This document shows, piece after piece, positions 23,796-32,855 of a stretch of 64,000 bases of DNA. Origin of the DNA: RDXT01 sp033765305. GTDB taxonomy: Bacteria > Bacteroidota > Bacteroidia > J057. The DNA is taken from positions 1 through 64,000 of the forward strand of contig JANRID010000073.1 in NCBI GenBank assembly GCA_033765305.1, written 5' to 3'. Below the pieces are notes generated by a model, which saw only the letters and a program-made list of their open reading frames with translations, had not been told where the DNA came from and ran no database searches. The position numbers were made by a program, and so were the translations under genes. How positions within the stretch are numbered: position 1 is the stretch's first letter; every line of letters starts with the position of its first letter.

Positions 23796-26422
23796 TTGCA
23801 GGCAAAATCAAATTTTACAGTTGGGTTGATATACAAGATCGGCTCATTCAATATCTGGAAGGTCGCACCCTTCCGGCAGGCATGCGAATGGAGTTGTTTT
23901 CCAGTGGCCTTTTCATCACGTATCACCCCGCCATGCTGCCGGAAGATGATATTCGCAAGCTTCTAAGGAATGTACTGCCCAATCGCTTGAATGATCAGGG
24001 AAACATCATTCTCGACTCCCTTCCTGATGTCCCGGCCACCTTCCCTGTGTATATTGAGGAAACAGAGGAGGAGATAACCGCGCCCGATTTTTTGCCAAGT
24101 TTTGCACGGCCCTCCATTTTTTCTCAAACCACCCCGTCATCTGTTGTAACTGCAAGCCGCGACCTCAACACAAATCCCGTGATGATCGCCACTCACTCCT
24201 TCAAGGGTGGCGTGGGCAGGACACTTCACGCTATGGCCCTGGCCATCGGTCTTGTAGAAAGCACTGGAAAAAAAGTGCTCCTGATCGATGCAGACTTCGA
24301 GGCGCCAGGTATCACATTTACCGTTCACAACCCAGACATATCCTTTGTGGACTTCCTGAACCTGATTCATGGAAGTGAAAACCTTAATGCGGCTATTGAG
24401 CTGGCAGCCAAAGAGTTGCTGAACCAGCAAAAGGATCAGCTCATTTTCATGCCAGCCTTCCGGCTGGACGAGCAAATGAGAACCCTCGAAATCAAACCAG
24501 AGCACATCTTCCGCTTCTCCCCCAACCCCTTCATCATCACAGATCAGGCCGCTGAACTGGCACGAAAAGTTCAGGCAGACTACGTTATTATTGATCTGCG
24601 GGCAGGGATTTCGGAACTTTCCTCCTCCTGGCTGCTCGACCCTCGGGTAGCCAACGTATTTGTTACCACGCTGGCCAGCCAGTCTGTGGAAGGGACCTGC
24701 CTCCTGATTGATTTATTGAAAAACCAACAGGTAAAACATAGATTAATCCCAGCGATCTTGCCATCCCTGATCATCTCACAGGTAGAAAATGATCGACTCC
24801 GCGAAATTCAGCAAATCTGGTCTTCCCCGGAAGACCGGGGCTCTAACACATCCTCTGCCAATACAGCCCGGCTGCGCGATGCCTTTCAGGATTATATCGA
24901 AACTCTGGAATTTCACGACCAGGAGGTTCCCCTGGCTATTAGCCCCATGTATTCAGAGCTGAGAGTACTTCCCAACGACTGGAATGATATCGTCAGAAGC
25001 ATTAAAACCAGCGGTATGATCGAACGCCTTGCCGATGTCAGGGAGCTGTTCCAGTCATCCGCTTTTCAGCCTGCACCAGCTAATATGGAAGCAGATATTC
25101 GGGAGGCGAGACGAAAACTGAACGAAATAGTACCCAACCTGCTGTTTGCAGAGAAAAATGAATCTCAAAAGTTCTACAAAAGCGAAGCCATCCGCAAACT
25201 GGTGGAGCAAAATCAATCGAGCCTGCCCAAGCGGGTCATCATCGGAGCCAAAGGTGCTGGAAAAACTTTCCTGTACAGGCAGTTGGTGAACGCTAAAAAT
25301 TGGCGGGACTTTTCAGAAGCTGTAGCTCGAAATGGGCATCAGCCGCCATCTGCTGCCATTGTTCCGGTTACCTTTCCTGAAAACCTCCCAGACGCAGAAA
25401 AAACTACCGTCTGGGTGCAGATTGTGAAAGATCGCTTAAACCTATTCGTTTCAAATGGCCAAACCGATGCGATCCCCTGGCGCTCCCTCTGGCTCGACAC
25501 GATTGCCTGGAGTTGTGGATTTCAACCCGGACAGCCAGATGTTTTTACTGCCTTTTTGCAAGACCTAATTCAGCGCGGGGAAAAAATAATCGCTATTTTT
25601 GATGGACTTGAAGACCTGTTTTCCGGATACGATCAGTCAGAACCCCAAAAAAGAGCCATCAAAGCCTTAATTCAGGATACACTGGAATATATAGCTATCC
25701 TGCCTAACGCCCCATTGGGCTGTATCATCTTTGTGCGGGGGGATATTATCGACCACGTTATTGTTCAAAATAGCGAGCAATTCAGAGGTAAGCACCGCGA
25801 ATACGAGCTGAAGTGGAACCGGGAAGAGGCCTTGCGTCTTATCCTGTGGATCCTCAGCGAGTATGATATCATTGACATGCCCGGCCTGAATGCAGATTAC
25901 CTGCACGCCCTGAGTGAAAACGAGCTCAAGTCTCATTTGTATATTTTGTGGGGGGTAAAGCTTGGGAGTAAAGATTCCAGAGAGGCTTTTTCGGAAAAAT
26001 TTGTCCTGAACGCACTGTCAAATTTTAAGGGAGAAATTCAATCCAGAGACCTTATCCGATTTCTGGAGCAATCCATCAAACTCACCATCAACACGCCGGC
26101 GCCCGGCGAGGTCATGGACCGGATTTTACGGGCTACTGCCATTCGCTCCGCCATTCCGGAGGTAAGCAAAAAGAAAATACAAGAGTTGCGGGAAGAAAAC
26201 CGAAACAACCGGTTTGCTGAGATTTTGAATAAGATTCAAGTCAAGGCTTCGGAGATCAGGGTGCCTTTTGAGACCAGTGAGGTACTGACCCAGGAGGAAA
26301 TCGCACTGCTGGACGCGCAAGGGGTGCTGAAGCGCGCAGAGGACAGATATTACATGGCCGAAATCTACCGGGCAGGCCTGGGCATCTCAGCAACCCGAGG
26401 CAAAAGAAGGACTGCTTTTTAA
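23792..26422 (+). CDS. ParA/MinD-like plus P-loop (STAND-like) double ATPase
   Basis: An 876-residue protein with two nucleotide-binding modules. Residues 1-125 are a novel N-terminal region (FYSWVDIQDRLIQYLEGR). Residues 130-420 form a MinD/ParA-like ATPase with the variant Walker A HSFKGGVGRT (138-144; Arg replaces the usual Lys-Thr pair), switch LLIDADFEAPG (163-173) and YVIIDLRAGIS. Residues 460-760 hold a second P-loop, GAKGAGKT (485-492), Walker B KIIAIFDGLEDLF (599-610) and a sensor-like IIFVRGD. A helical C-terminus with a basic tail follows. It is translationally coupled to the HEPN-like gene. KGGVGR-type proteins occur in conflict islands; no named defence system can be assigned from sequence alone. 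Confidence 0.88.
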   Translation: MIAGKIKFYSWVDIQDRLIQYLEGRTLPAGMRMELFSSGLFITYHPAMLPEDDIRKLLRNVLPNRLNDQGNIILDSLPDVPATFPVYIEETEEEITAPDFLPSFARPSIFSQTTPSSVVTASRDLNTNPVMIATHSFKGGVGRTLHAMALAIGLVESTGKKVLLIDADFEAPGITFTVHNPDISFVDFLNLIHGSENLNAAIELAAKELLNQQKDQLIFMPAFRLDEQMRTLEIKPEHIFRFSPNPFIITDQAAELARKVQADYVIIDLRAGISELSSSWLLDPRVANVFVTTLASQSVEGTCLLIDLLKNQQVKHRLIPAILPSLIISQVENDRLREIQQIWSSPEDRGSNTSSANTARLRDAFQDYIETLEFHDQEVPLAISPMYSELRVLPNDWNDIVRSIKTSGMIERLADVRELFQSSAFQPAPANMEADIREARRKLNEIVPNLLFAEKNESQKFYKSEAIRKLVEQNQSSLPKRVIIGAKGAGKTFLYRQLVNAKNWRDFSEAVARNGHQPPSAAIVPVTFPENLPDAEKTTVWVQIVKDRLNLFVSNGQTDAIPWRSLWLDTIAWSCGFQPGQPDVFTAFLQDLIQRGEKIIAIFDGLEDLFSGYDQSEPQKRAIKALIQDTLEYIAILPNAPLGCIIFVRGDIIDHVIVQNSEQFRGKHREYELKWNREEALRLILWILSEYDIIDMPGLNADYLHALSENELKSHLYILWGVKLGSKDSREAFSEKFVLNALSNFKGEIQSRDLIRFLEQSIKLTINTPAPGEVMDRILRATAIRSAIPEVSKKKIQELREENRNNRFAEILNKIQVKASEIRVPFETSEVLTQEEIALLDAQGVLKRAEDRYYMAEIYRAGLGISATRGKRRTAF

Positions 26423-26745
26423 CCCCTCAAACACCGCCCCATCGGACTCCCCCCCAGCCCCTCCACCGCCACCTCCTCCTGCGCTTCGATGGCCTGCGCC
26501 CGCGCGGCGAAGGCTTGCCGCAGGGAGCCGGAGGCATCTCCCCTGCCAGCCTGCCGGCAGCTTCCATACGCCCGGCAGTTTCGGCAGGCGGCCCGCAGGC
26601 CTGCAAAGCCGCAGGAAACCCCGTTCATTGCTCCCGGCAGCCCTTCCTGAAAGAAATGAGCAGGGCAGTCAAAAAACAGGCGGAGAACTGCGGACAAAAC
26701 CGGAAATTGCAGTTGTCTGCAACACCCCTAATGATCCATCGGCAT
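26423..26745. other. Intergenic stretch, no supported gene
   Basis: GC-rich again directly after the ATPase stop. A minus-strand open frame of 92 codons (26419-26697) has no recognisable homology and an odd Cys/Arg/Gly composition; it may be a relic. Near its right end TTGCAG-TTGT-CTGCAA (26707-26722) forms a small hairpin ahead of the next gene. Nothing else is seen. Confidence 0.5.
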
Positions 26746-28041
26746 ATGAACCGTATCGCTTTGCTGGCTGCCGCGCTGCTCATGACGGCGCTGGCGGCGC
26801 CCGCCCAGACGCCTGCTGTCCGGCGCTCGCCCATGCTGGCGGAGGGAAGCCCCGAGTCAGCGGGCATGTCCCCGCAGCGCATGGCCCGGATCGGGCAGAT
26901 GTGCGAGGAGGAAACCGCTGCGGGCCGGGTGCCTGGAATGGTGGCGCTGGTGGCCCGGAAAGGCAAAATCGTGCACTGGAAAGCCTACGGCATGGCCGAC
27001 CCCGGAACGGGCCGCAAGCTCAGGCGCGACGATATCTTCCGCATTGCCTCCCAGACCAAGGCCATTACTGCGACTGCGGTGATGATGCTCTGGGAGGAAG
27101 GCCGCTTCCGGCTGGACGACCCCATCGCCAACTACCTCCCGGAATTCCGGAATATGCAGATCCTGCGGGATTTCAGCCCTCAGGATACCACCTGGACCGG
27201 CGTGCCGGCGCAGCAGGCCATCACCATCCGCCATCTGCTCACCCATACCTCCGGGATCGGCTACGGCGCCATCGACAGCGATGAGCGGATGCGGATGATC
27301 TACCGCAAGGCGGGGATTATCGATGCCTGGACCACCGAGCCGGTTACCCTGGCGGACAATATCAAACGGCTGGCTGCCATGCCGCTGCATTTCGAGCCTG
27401 GGACGCGCTATTCCTACAGCGAAGGGCTGGACGTGCTGGGCTATTTCGTGGAAGTCATCTCCGGCATGCCGTTCGATCAGTTTCTGAAGACCCGCATCTT
27501 CGATCCGCTCGGCATGGCCGATACCTATTTCTATGTGCCGGCGGAGAAAGCGGGGCGGCTGGCGGCGGTCCAGTACCGGGACAACGGGGTGTGGACCCGG
27601 ATGCCTGCGGCCCTCTTCAACCCCGACTTTCCGGTCAGCGGCGCCAAAACCTATTTTTCCGGCGGCGGCGGCCTGTGCAGCACGGTGAAGGATTATGCCA
27701 TCTTCCTCCAGATGTACCTGAACGGCGGCGAGTACAACGGCACCCGCCTCCTGAGCCGGACCACGGTCGAGACCATCATGCGCAACCAGACCGGCGACCT
27801 GTTTGAAAATCCGGGCCAGTATTACGGGCTGGCCTTCGGCGTCGTCGCGCCCGAGGGGCAGGCCATCGGCGGCCTGGGCAGCCCGGGCACCTTCGACTGG
27901 GGCGGGTTTTTCAATACCCTGTATTTCGCCGATCCGCGCGAGCAGGTGATCGGCCTGCTGTTCAAGCAGACCATCGGCCCCATCGACGACCAGACCGGAT
28001 GGAAATTCCGGCAGCTCGTCTTCCAGGCCATCGACGACTGA
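26746..28041 (+). CDS. Exported serine hydrolase, beta-lactamase class C family
   Basis: A 431-residue periplasmic protein of the penicillin-binding / class C beta-lactamase fold. Signal peptide MNRIALLAAALLMTALAAPAQ. An ATG five codons upstream (26731) is also possible. The active-site SxxK is IASQTK (Ser102, Lys105). The second motif is YSYS (Tyr222 and Tyr224). The third-motif region reads FDWGGF near the end, where beta-lactamases have KTG and esterases have HxG or WGG. That favours an esterase or peptidase role rather than antibiotic resistance. GMADTYFYVP and GGGGLCSTVKDYAIFLQM are typical of the family. It is monocistronic. Confidence 0.9.
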   Translation: MNRIALLAAALLMTALAAPAQTPAVRRSPMLAEGSPESAGMSPQRMARIGQMCEEETAAGRVPGMVALVARKGKIVHWKAYGMADPGTGRKLRRDDIFRIASQTKAITATAVMMLWEEGRFRLDDPIANYLPEFRNMQILRDFSPQDTTWTGVPAQQAITIRHLLTHTSGIGYGAIDSDERMRMIYRKAGIIDAWTTEPVTLADNIKRLAAMPLHFEPGTRYSYSEGLDVLGYFVEVISGMPFDQFLKTRIFDPLGMADTYFYVPAEKAGRLAAVQYRDNGVWTRMPAALFNPDFPVSGAKTYFSGGGGLCSTVKDYAIFLQMYLNGGEYNGTRLLSRTTVETIMRNQTGDLFENPGQYYGLAFGVVAPEGQAIGGLGSPGTFDWGGFFNTLYFADPREQVIGLLFKQTIGPIDDQTGWKFRQLVFQAIDD

Positions 28042-28195
28042 GCACTGCCGGACGAGCAGCAGGGCCTGTGCAGCAGGCCTGATTATCAGGGAGAAACATC
28101 GGAATGCGCGCACAGAGGCCCCATCATTCCGGAAATGCGACGGACAGCTGCGGTTTTTGTATACTTGGAGCCGCAACAATCTGTAGCTTTACCGT

Positions 28196-29086
28196 ATGAT
28201 TGCTCATCTGCCTGCATTTTCATTCCGGTCGATCATGGAGTCGGATCTGATGTACTTCGACTGGGCGGAGGAAGAACTGTGCGCACGTTTCTGCCGGGAA
28301 CTCAATATCTCCCAGATGCCCTGCATCCGGGACCGCACGCAGTATTACCACTGGGACGGCGCTGCATTTCAGGGTCCGTTTGCCGTATCGGAAACCCTGC
28401 CGCTGCGGGTGGATGAGTTTCCCTTTGCGATCAAGGTCAAGGACCACTTCCGCAAGCGCGGGCACGAGGCCGCCTTCGTCACCGATGCGCACAGCCGGGT
28501 GGTGGGGGTGGTGCATATTTCCGACTACAACAAGCCCGCCTCGCTCAACTACCAGTATCTGGCCGTGCTGGAGTTCGAGCAGCTGCTGCGCAGCTTCCTG
28601 TACCTGTCCGGCATATCGAATGCGGAAATCCTGAACTGGGGCGAAACCAAGGCCGCGACCAACGACTTCATTGCCAACATGATGAAGCGCCTGCGGCAGG
28701 AAAACTACCAGGAGCGCATGCAAGGGCTGAGGCCCCTGCAGGCCTTCCACCTGTCGGACCTGCTCAATTACATCCACCATACCAAGATGATGCGCTTCGA
28801 CATGAAGAAAATCAAGCGCATCAAGGCCCTGCGCGACCGCATCATGCACAGCCAGGATTCGGTGGCGCGCAGCGGGGAGCTGTATGACCTCCGGTCGCTG
28901 GAGGACTGCATCGACGAGTTTCAGCTGCTGCAGGGCTGGCATCAGCAGGTAGCTGCCGAACTGTGGAGCATGACTGCCCCGGACCGCCGCGAGCGCAACC
29001 GCATCCGCCTGTCCCGGCCCGATCTCTTTCTGCCCTGGATGGCCCGCGAATCGATGAACCGGCGCGGAGGCGGGGAGCCTGAGTAA
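28196..29086 (+). CDS. CBS-like protein with C-terminal HEPN-like RX4H motif
   Basis: A 296-residue soluble protein I cannot name. Residues about 60-115 (VSETLPLRVDEFPFAIKV, AAFVTDAHSRVVGVVHISDY) look like one CBS-type ligand-binding unit. Residues 120-270 are helical (YLAVLEFEQLLRSFLYLSG; DLLNYIHHTKMM). They include KALRDRIMHS, where Arg213 to His218 makes an RX4H motif as in HEPN ribonucleases. A basic tail follows. A -7-like TAGCTTTA lies at 28184-28191, only 4 bp before this ATG, so the true start may be the Met at 28235 (MESDLMYFDW). The shared rpsT terminator lies just downstream. Confidence 0.7.
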   Translation: MIAHLPAFSFRSIMESDLMYFDWAEEELCARFCRELNISQMPCIRDRTQYYHWDGAAFQGPFAVSETLPLRVDEFPFAIKVKDHFRKRGHEAAFVTDAHSRVVGVVHISDYNKPASLNYQYLAVLEFEQLLRSFLYLSGISNAEILNWGETKAATNDFIANMMKRLRQENYQERMQGLRPLQAFHLSDLLNYIHHTKMMRFDMKKIKRIKALRDRIMHSQDSVARSGELYDLRSLEDCIDEFQLLQGWHQQVAAELWSMTAPDRRERNRIRLSRPDLFLPWMARESMNRRGGGEPE

Positions 29087-29108
29087 TCCGCCCCTGGCGG
29101 CACAACGC

Positions 29109-29137
29109 AAAAAAGGCGATCTGCTCAGACCGCCTTT
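29109..29137 (-). terminator. Terminator of rpsT (possibly bidirectional)
   Basis: An 11-bp stem with one G-U pair (29112-29122 with 29127-29137) and a 4-nt loop. The minus-strand transcript continues into six U (A's at 29109-29114). It sits between convergent genes and may also stop the + strand gene. Confidence 0.85.
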
Positions 29138-29158
29138 GTATCGGGATGCGCAACCGGA

Positions 29159-29413
29159 TCAGGCGAGCGAGTTCACGTAGCGCGTGAGCTTGCTCTTCAG
29201 GTTGGCGGCGTTGTTCTTGTGGATAATTTTCGACTTGGCTACGCGGTCGATGGTGCTCATGACCTTCGGCAGCATGGCACGGGCTTCCTCCTTATTGGTC
29301 GTCATGCGCAACTTCTTGACAGCCATCCGCATCCCTACTTTTTTGTAGCGGTTGGCAAGGCGACGCTTGGCGTTCTGACGAATGCGCTTTAAAGCTGACT
29401 TATGATGCGCCAT
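29159..29413 (-). CDS. rpsT: 30S ribosomal protein S20
   Basis: An 84-residue, strongly basic helical protein that binds 16S rRNA early in 30S assembly. It starts MAHHKSALKRIRQNAKRRLANR, nearly identical to the bS20 family consensus. The C-terminal KIIHKNNAANLKSKLTRYVNSL is also diagnostic. It is monocistronic, with a textbook Bacteroidota promoter 40-70 bp upstream and a rho-independent terminator just downstream. Confidence 0.97.
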   Translation of the reverse strand: MAHHKSALKRIRQNAKRRLANRYKKVGMRMAVKKLRMTTNKEEARAMLPKVMSTIDRVAKSKIIHKNNAANLKSKLTRYVNSLA

Positions 29414-29456
29414 ATGAAAAATGATCTGATGAAGCGGTGTTTTGCAAACAGGATTG

Positions 29457-29486
29457 CAAATATACGAACCCGCTCCCGAAAGACAA
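29457..29486 (-). promoter_or_regulatory. rpsT promoter
   Basis: Minus strand: TTG (29486-29484), 19-bp spacer, TATATTTG (29464-29457). Both elements and the spacing match the Bacteroidota sigma-ABfr consensus exactly. Leader length to the rpsT ATG would be about 37 nt. Confidence 0.8.
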
Positions 29487-29580
29487 GCGGAAGCAGGAAT
29501 TTTTTGTGGGCCCGGCGCGGCCTGCCCGGATTGGATTCCGCAGCCTGAATTCGTAAGTTGCTCCGGGACAATCTGCCTGT

Positions 29581-30933
29581 ATGAACCGACCTTTCTACTC
29601 CCGGCTGCTTTGGGCCCCGGCGGTTCTGCTGCTGCTGACCTGGATCACCTTCGCGCTGGGACGGGCCATGAAGCAGGACCCCGCCGCAGCCAGCTGCGGC
29701 GGCCTGGACCCGGCCAGCTCTCCCCAGGCCTTCCGCGAATGCCGCACCCGGAAGCTGAAGGAATACGGCCTGGACCTTCCGGTTTTCTACGTCTCGGTCT
29801 CGGCCTGGGCCGACCAAGGCATCGCCCGCCTGGAGCCGGACCCGGAAAGCCAGGATGCCGCAGCCCGGCTGCTCCACCGCTCCGGCGACTGGGGCGCAGT
29901 GGAAGCCTGGGTCGCCGCCCGCCACGAGGCAGAAGCCCTCAACGAGGCCCCGGCGCTGCCCCCCGGCATGGCCGCCGCCCGCTGGCGCATCCTGTATCCC
30001 CTCTCCCGGTCTTCCGACCCCGCTGCACTGGCGCAGTTCGCAGACAGCCTGCTGCTGCAGGACCGCCTCGCCGGCCTGCCCGAAGACCCTGCCCGCCGGC
30101 TCCAGGCATCTGCCGCCCGCTTGATCCCCGGCGCATCGCGCTGGAAAAGCTATGTGCCCTGCATCCGCTGGCATGGCACCCGCAGCCAGTACCACCGCTG
30201 GATTTCAGGCATTCTGCTGCGCGGCGACCTGGGCCGCAGTTTTCAGAATCAGGACCCCGTGGGCAAAAGCCTCCGCGATCCGATGCTCCGCACCCTGAAG
30301 TTCAGCCTGGCGGCGCTGGCCGCTTCCCTCGCCTTCGGGCTGCTGGCCGGCTTCCTGGGCGCCCGCTACGCAGGCAGCCTGGCCGACCGCATCCTGACCC
30401 AGTTCATCCTGCTGCTCGAATCGGTGCCGGCGGTCTGGGGCGCTACCCTGCTCCTGATTGCGATGCCGGTCACGGGCCGGACTGCTGCCGGACTGCTGGA
30501 CTGGCGCCTGGAGGATGTGCCGCCCCTGCTTGCCTATCTCTACGGCGGCTTCGGCTATCTGGCCCTGGCGCTCCGGACGGCCCTGCTCGAAGAAACCCGG
30601 AAACCCTGGTTCCGCACCGCCCTCGGCAAGGGCCTCTCCTTCGGGCAGGCGCTCTGGCGGCATGCCATGCCGCAGGCCCTGCTGCCCTGGATCGCCCTGA
30701 CCGGCGGGATCTTCCCCGCGCTGGTGAGCGGCTCGGTGGTGATCGAGCGCATCTTTACCCTGTATGGCATGGGCTGGCACATGGCCGATGCGGCGGCTGC
30801 CAATGATATGATGATCGTGGCAGGCTTTGCCCTGCTGAACGGCCTGCTTTCGATTGCGGGCTACCTGATTGCCGACTGGCTGCATCACGCCCTGGACCCG
30901 CTGATCCGCTATGCCCATGCCTCCGCAGCCTGA
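29581..30933 (+). CDS. Peptide/nickel-type ABC transporter permease (OppB/DppB-like)
   Basis: A 450-residue inner-membrane permease. One N-terminal helix (AVLLLLTWITFALG) is followed by a ~170-residue polar insertion (about residues 30-200) that is probably periplasmic. Then come GDLGRSFQNQDPVGK and about five helices (FSLAALAASLAFGLLAGFLG, ILTQFILLLESVPAVWGATL). The EAA-type coupling loop is RTALGKGLSFGQALWRHAMPQALLPW. The C-terminus matches OppB (GSVVIERIFTLYGMGWHMADAA). Such insertions occur in Bacteroidota relatives. The gene overlaps the next permease by 23 bp. No ATPase or binding-protein gene is adjacent. Confidence 0.9.
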   Translation: MNRPFYSRLLWAPAVLLLLTWITFALGRAMKQDPAAASCGGLDPASSPQAFRECRTRKLKEYGLDLPVFYVSVSAWADQGIARLEPDPESQDAAARLLHRSGDWGAVEAWVAARHEAEALNEAPALPPGMAAARWRILYPLSRSSDPAALAQFADSLLLQDRLAGLPEDPARRLQASAARLIPGASRWKSYVPCIRWHGTRSQYHRWISGILLRGDLGRSFQNQDPVGKSLRDPMLRTLKFSLAALAASLAFGLLAGFLGARYAGSLADRILTQFILLLESVPAVWGATLLLIAMPVTGRTAAGLLDWRLEDVPPLLAYLYGGFGYLALALRTALLEETRKPWFRTALGKGLSFGQALWRHAMPQALLPWIALTGGIFPALVSGSVVIERIFTLYGMGWHMADAAAANDMMIVAGFALLNGLLSIAGYLIADWLHHALDPLIRYAHASAA

Positions 30934-32164
30934 AGCCCGTATCCTGCTCCGCGTGCGGCTGGCCTGCGGCTGGCTGATGCTCTGGGCTGCAGCTGCCATG
31001 CTGGCACCGCTGATTGCCGGCGATCTGCCGTACCGGGCCGATGCCGGGGGCGGGGTGTGGTATCCGCTGTTTCAGCCGGGGAAGACGGATCCGGTACGGC
31101 CCGGAGAGCCGGCCCTGCGCCATAGCCTGAAGAAATGGGAGGCGCTGCCGCTCCGCGCGGCCTGGTGGCCGCCGCTGCCGGGGATCCGCAAGACGTACAC
31201 GCGCAGCCTGCCGCCGGGCAGCAGCTCCCGTCTGGGAGGCCGCACCGTCTGGCACGGGCTGGGCACAGATGCCGCCGGGCACGACCTGCTGGCTGCCATG
31301 CTGCATGGCGCACGGGTATCGGCGCTTACCGTCCTGACTGCAGGGGGGCTGATCCTGCTGATCGGCGTGGCCGCCGGCGCGCTGGCCGGCTACGCCGGCG
31401 ACCGCCGGCTGTCGCTTTCCCGCCGGGGGGTGGCTGCCATGCTGACGGCGGTGCCGATGTGCGGGTTTTATGCGGGATACCTGCGGCGCTTCGCGTGGGA
31501 GGATGCCCTCGCGGCCCGCGCCCTGGTTCCGGAGCTGCTGATCCGGACAGGCCTTTCGGCGGCGCTGCTGGCAGGCTGTGCGCTGCTGGCGCGCATGCTC
31601 CTGCGCAGCCCCTGGTGGTGCCGGAGCGTTCGGATGCCGGTGGACAGCCTGCTGCTGCGGGTGCTGGAGCTGATGCAGGCGCTGCCGAAGCTGGTGCTGC
31701 TGTTCGTGATCGCGCTGGCAGCCGGCTCCGCAGACCAGAGCGGCTATTTCCTGATGCTGGCCGCCATTGCCCTCATGTCCTGGGACGGGGTGGCGCGGCT
31801 GGTGCGGGCGGAAACACGCAGGATCATGGAGCTGCCCTATATCGAAGCAGCCCGCGCGCTGGGCCTGCCGCCGGCCCGGCTCTGGCTGCGGCATGTATGG
31901 CCCAATGCGCGGGCCAGCCTGCTGGTGGTGGCTGTGTTTGCTGCGGCAGGCATCCTGCTGCTCGAATCCGCCCTATCGTATCTGCAGGTGGGCGGCATGC
32001 AGGACGGCTGGGGCAGCCTGCTGACCGAAGCCCGGGGACGCACCGCCGACTGGCGCGTGGCAATATTCCCGGGCCTGGCCATCTGCTGCAGTGTGCTGGC
32101 ATTCAACACCATCGGGGGGCATCTGCGCCGCCGCGCCGCCGGCATGCCCGGCGCGCCTGCCTGA
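30911..32164 (+). CDS. Peptide/nickel-type ABC transporter permease (OppC/DppC-like)
   Basis: The 417-residue partner of the permease before it; the genes overlap by 23 bp. An N-terminal helix (LACGWLMLWAAAAMLAPLIAG) is followed by a soluble insertion carrying the OppC signature HGLGTDAAGHDLLAAMLHGARVS. About five further helices are visible (LTAGGLILLIGVAAGALAGYAG and others). The coupling loop is IMELPYIEAARALGLPPARLWLRHVWPNA, then ILLLESALSYLQVGGMQDGWG. Together they would form a dipeptide or oligopeptide importer channel needing ATPases encoded elsewhere. A second ATG at 30917 is an alternative start. Confidence 0.9.
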   Translation: MPMPPQPEARILLRVRLACGWLMLWAAAAMLAPLIAGDLPYRADAGGGVWYPLFQPGKTDPVRPGEPALRHSLKKWEALPLRAAWWPPLPGIRKTYTRSLPPGSSSRLGGRTVWHGLGTDAAGHDLLAAMLHGARVSALTVLTAGGLILLIGVAAGALAGYAGDRRLSLSRRGVAAMLTAVPMCGFYAGYLRRFAWEDALAARALVPELLIRTGLSAALLAGCALLARMLLRSPWWCRSVRMPVDSLLLRVLELMQALPKLVLLFVIALAAGSADQSGYFLMLAAIALMSWDGVARLVRAETRRIMELPYIEAARALGLPPARLWLRHVWPNARASLLVVAVFAAAGILLLESALSYLQVGGMQDGWGSLLTEARGRTADWRVAIFPGLAICCSVLAFNTIGGHLRRRAAGMPGAPA

Positions 32165-32219
32165 ATGCTAAACATCCCGGCGCACGGAAGGTTGTACCGT
32201 CTGTAATCTGTTGTCAGGA

Positions 32220-32855
32220 ATGCCTGTACTGCTGCCGCTGTTTCCGCTGAGCCTGGTCGTGTATCCCGGAGAAACGATCCGGCTGCATATTTTTGAGCCC
32301 CGCTACAAGCAGCTCGTCCGCGAGGCGCTGGAGCAGGGCACGACTTTCGGCATTCCTGCGGTGCTGGACCAGAAGCCTGCCGGGATTGCTACGGAGATGC
32401 AGGTGGTCCGGCTGGACCGCGAATACGGGGGCGGGGAGCTGGATATCACCTGCCAGGGGAGCCGGAAGGCGGCTGTACGGGAGTTTTACCGGGCGGTGCG
32501 CGGCAAGCTCTATCCGGGCGGCGCGGTGGAATGGATCGCGGATGAGCGCAGCGAAGCGGGTGCCGATCTCCAGTATCAGCTGGTGCAGCTGTATGAGTCG
32601 TTTCAGGATGCGCTGGGCATCCGGCGTCCGCTGCCGGAAACGGGGCAGCCGCTTTCGTACCGCCTGGCCCATCTGGCCGGGATGACGGTGCATCAGGAGT
32701 ATGAGGTCCTGTCGCTGCACAGCGAGGCTGCGCGGATCCGGTACCTGATCGCCCATCTGGAGCAGGCTTTGCCGATTGTGCGTGAAACAGAGCGGCTTAA
32801 GTCGCGCGTCAAGCTCAACGGCCACTTCAAGAACCTCGTTCCGCCTGACTTTTAG
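32220..32855 (+). CDS. LON substrate-binding-domain protein
   Basis: A 211-residue protein made only of a LON N-terminal domain. It starts MPVLLPLFPLSLVVYPGE and has HIFEPRYKQLVREALEQGTTFGI, the hallmark of the family. The second half is helical, ending LIAHLEQALPIVRETERLK. No AAA ATPase or protease domain follows, so it is not Lon itself but one of the short relatives thought to bind proteins or small ligands. The ATG at 32220 was chosen over a TTG three codons upstream. Its stop overlaps the end of the convergent NfeD-like gene by 4 bp. Confidence 0.88.
   Translation: MPVLLPLFPLSLVVYPGETIRLHIFEPRYKQLVREALEQGTTFGIPAVLDQKPAGIATEMQVVRLDREYGGGELDITCQGSRKAAVREFYRAVRGKLYPGGAVEWIADERSEAGADLQYQLVQLYESFQDALGIRRPLPETGQPLSYRLAHLAGMTVHQEYEVLSLHSEAARIRYLIAHLEQALPIVRETERLKSRVKLNGHFKNLVPPDF

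Noticed and set aside
26419..26697. Minus-strand open frame of 92 codons after the double ATPase
   Set aside because: Cys/Arg/Gly-rich, no homology visible; possibly a relic, listed only as part of the intergenic stretch.
26746..28041. Antibiotic-resistance beta-lactamase
   Set aside because: The third active-site motif is WGG-like rather than KTG, and the context is chromosomal; an esterase or peptidase role is more likely.
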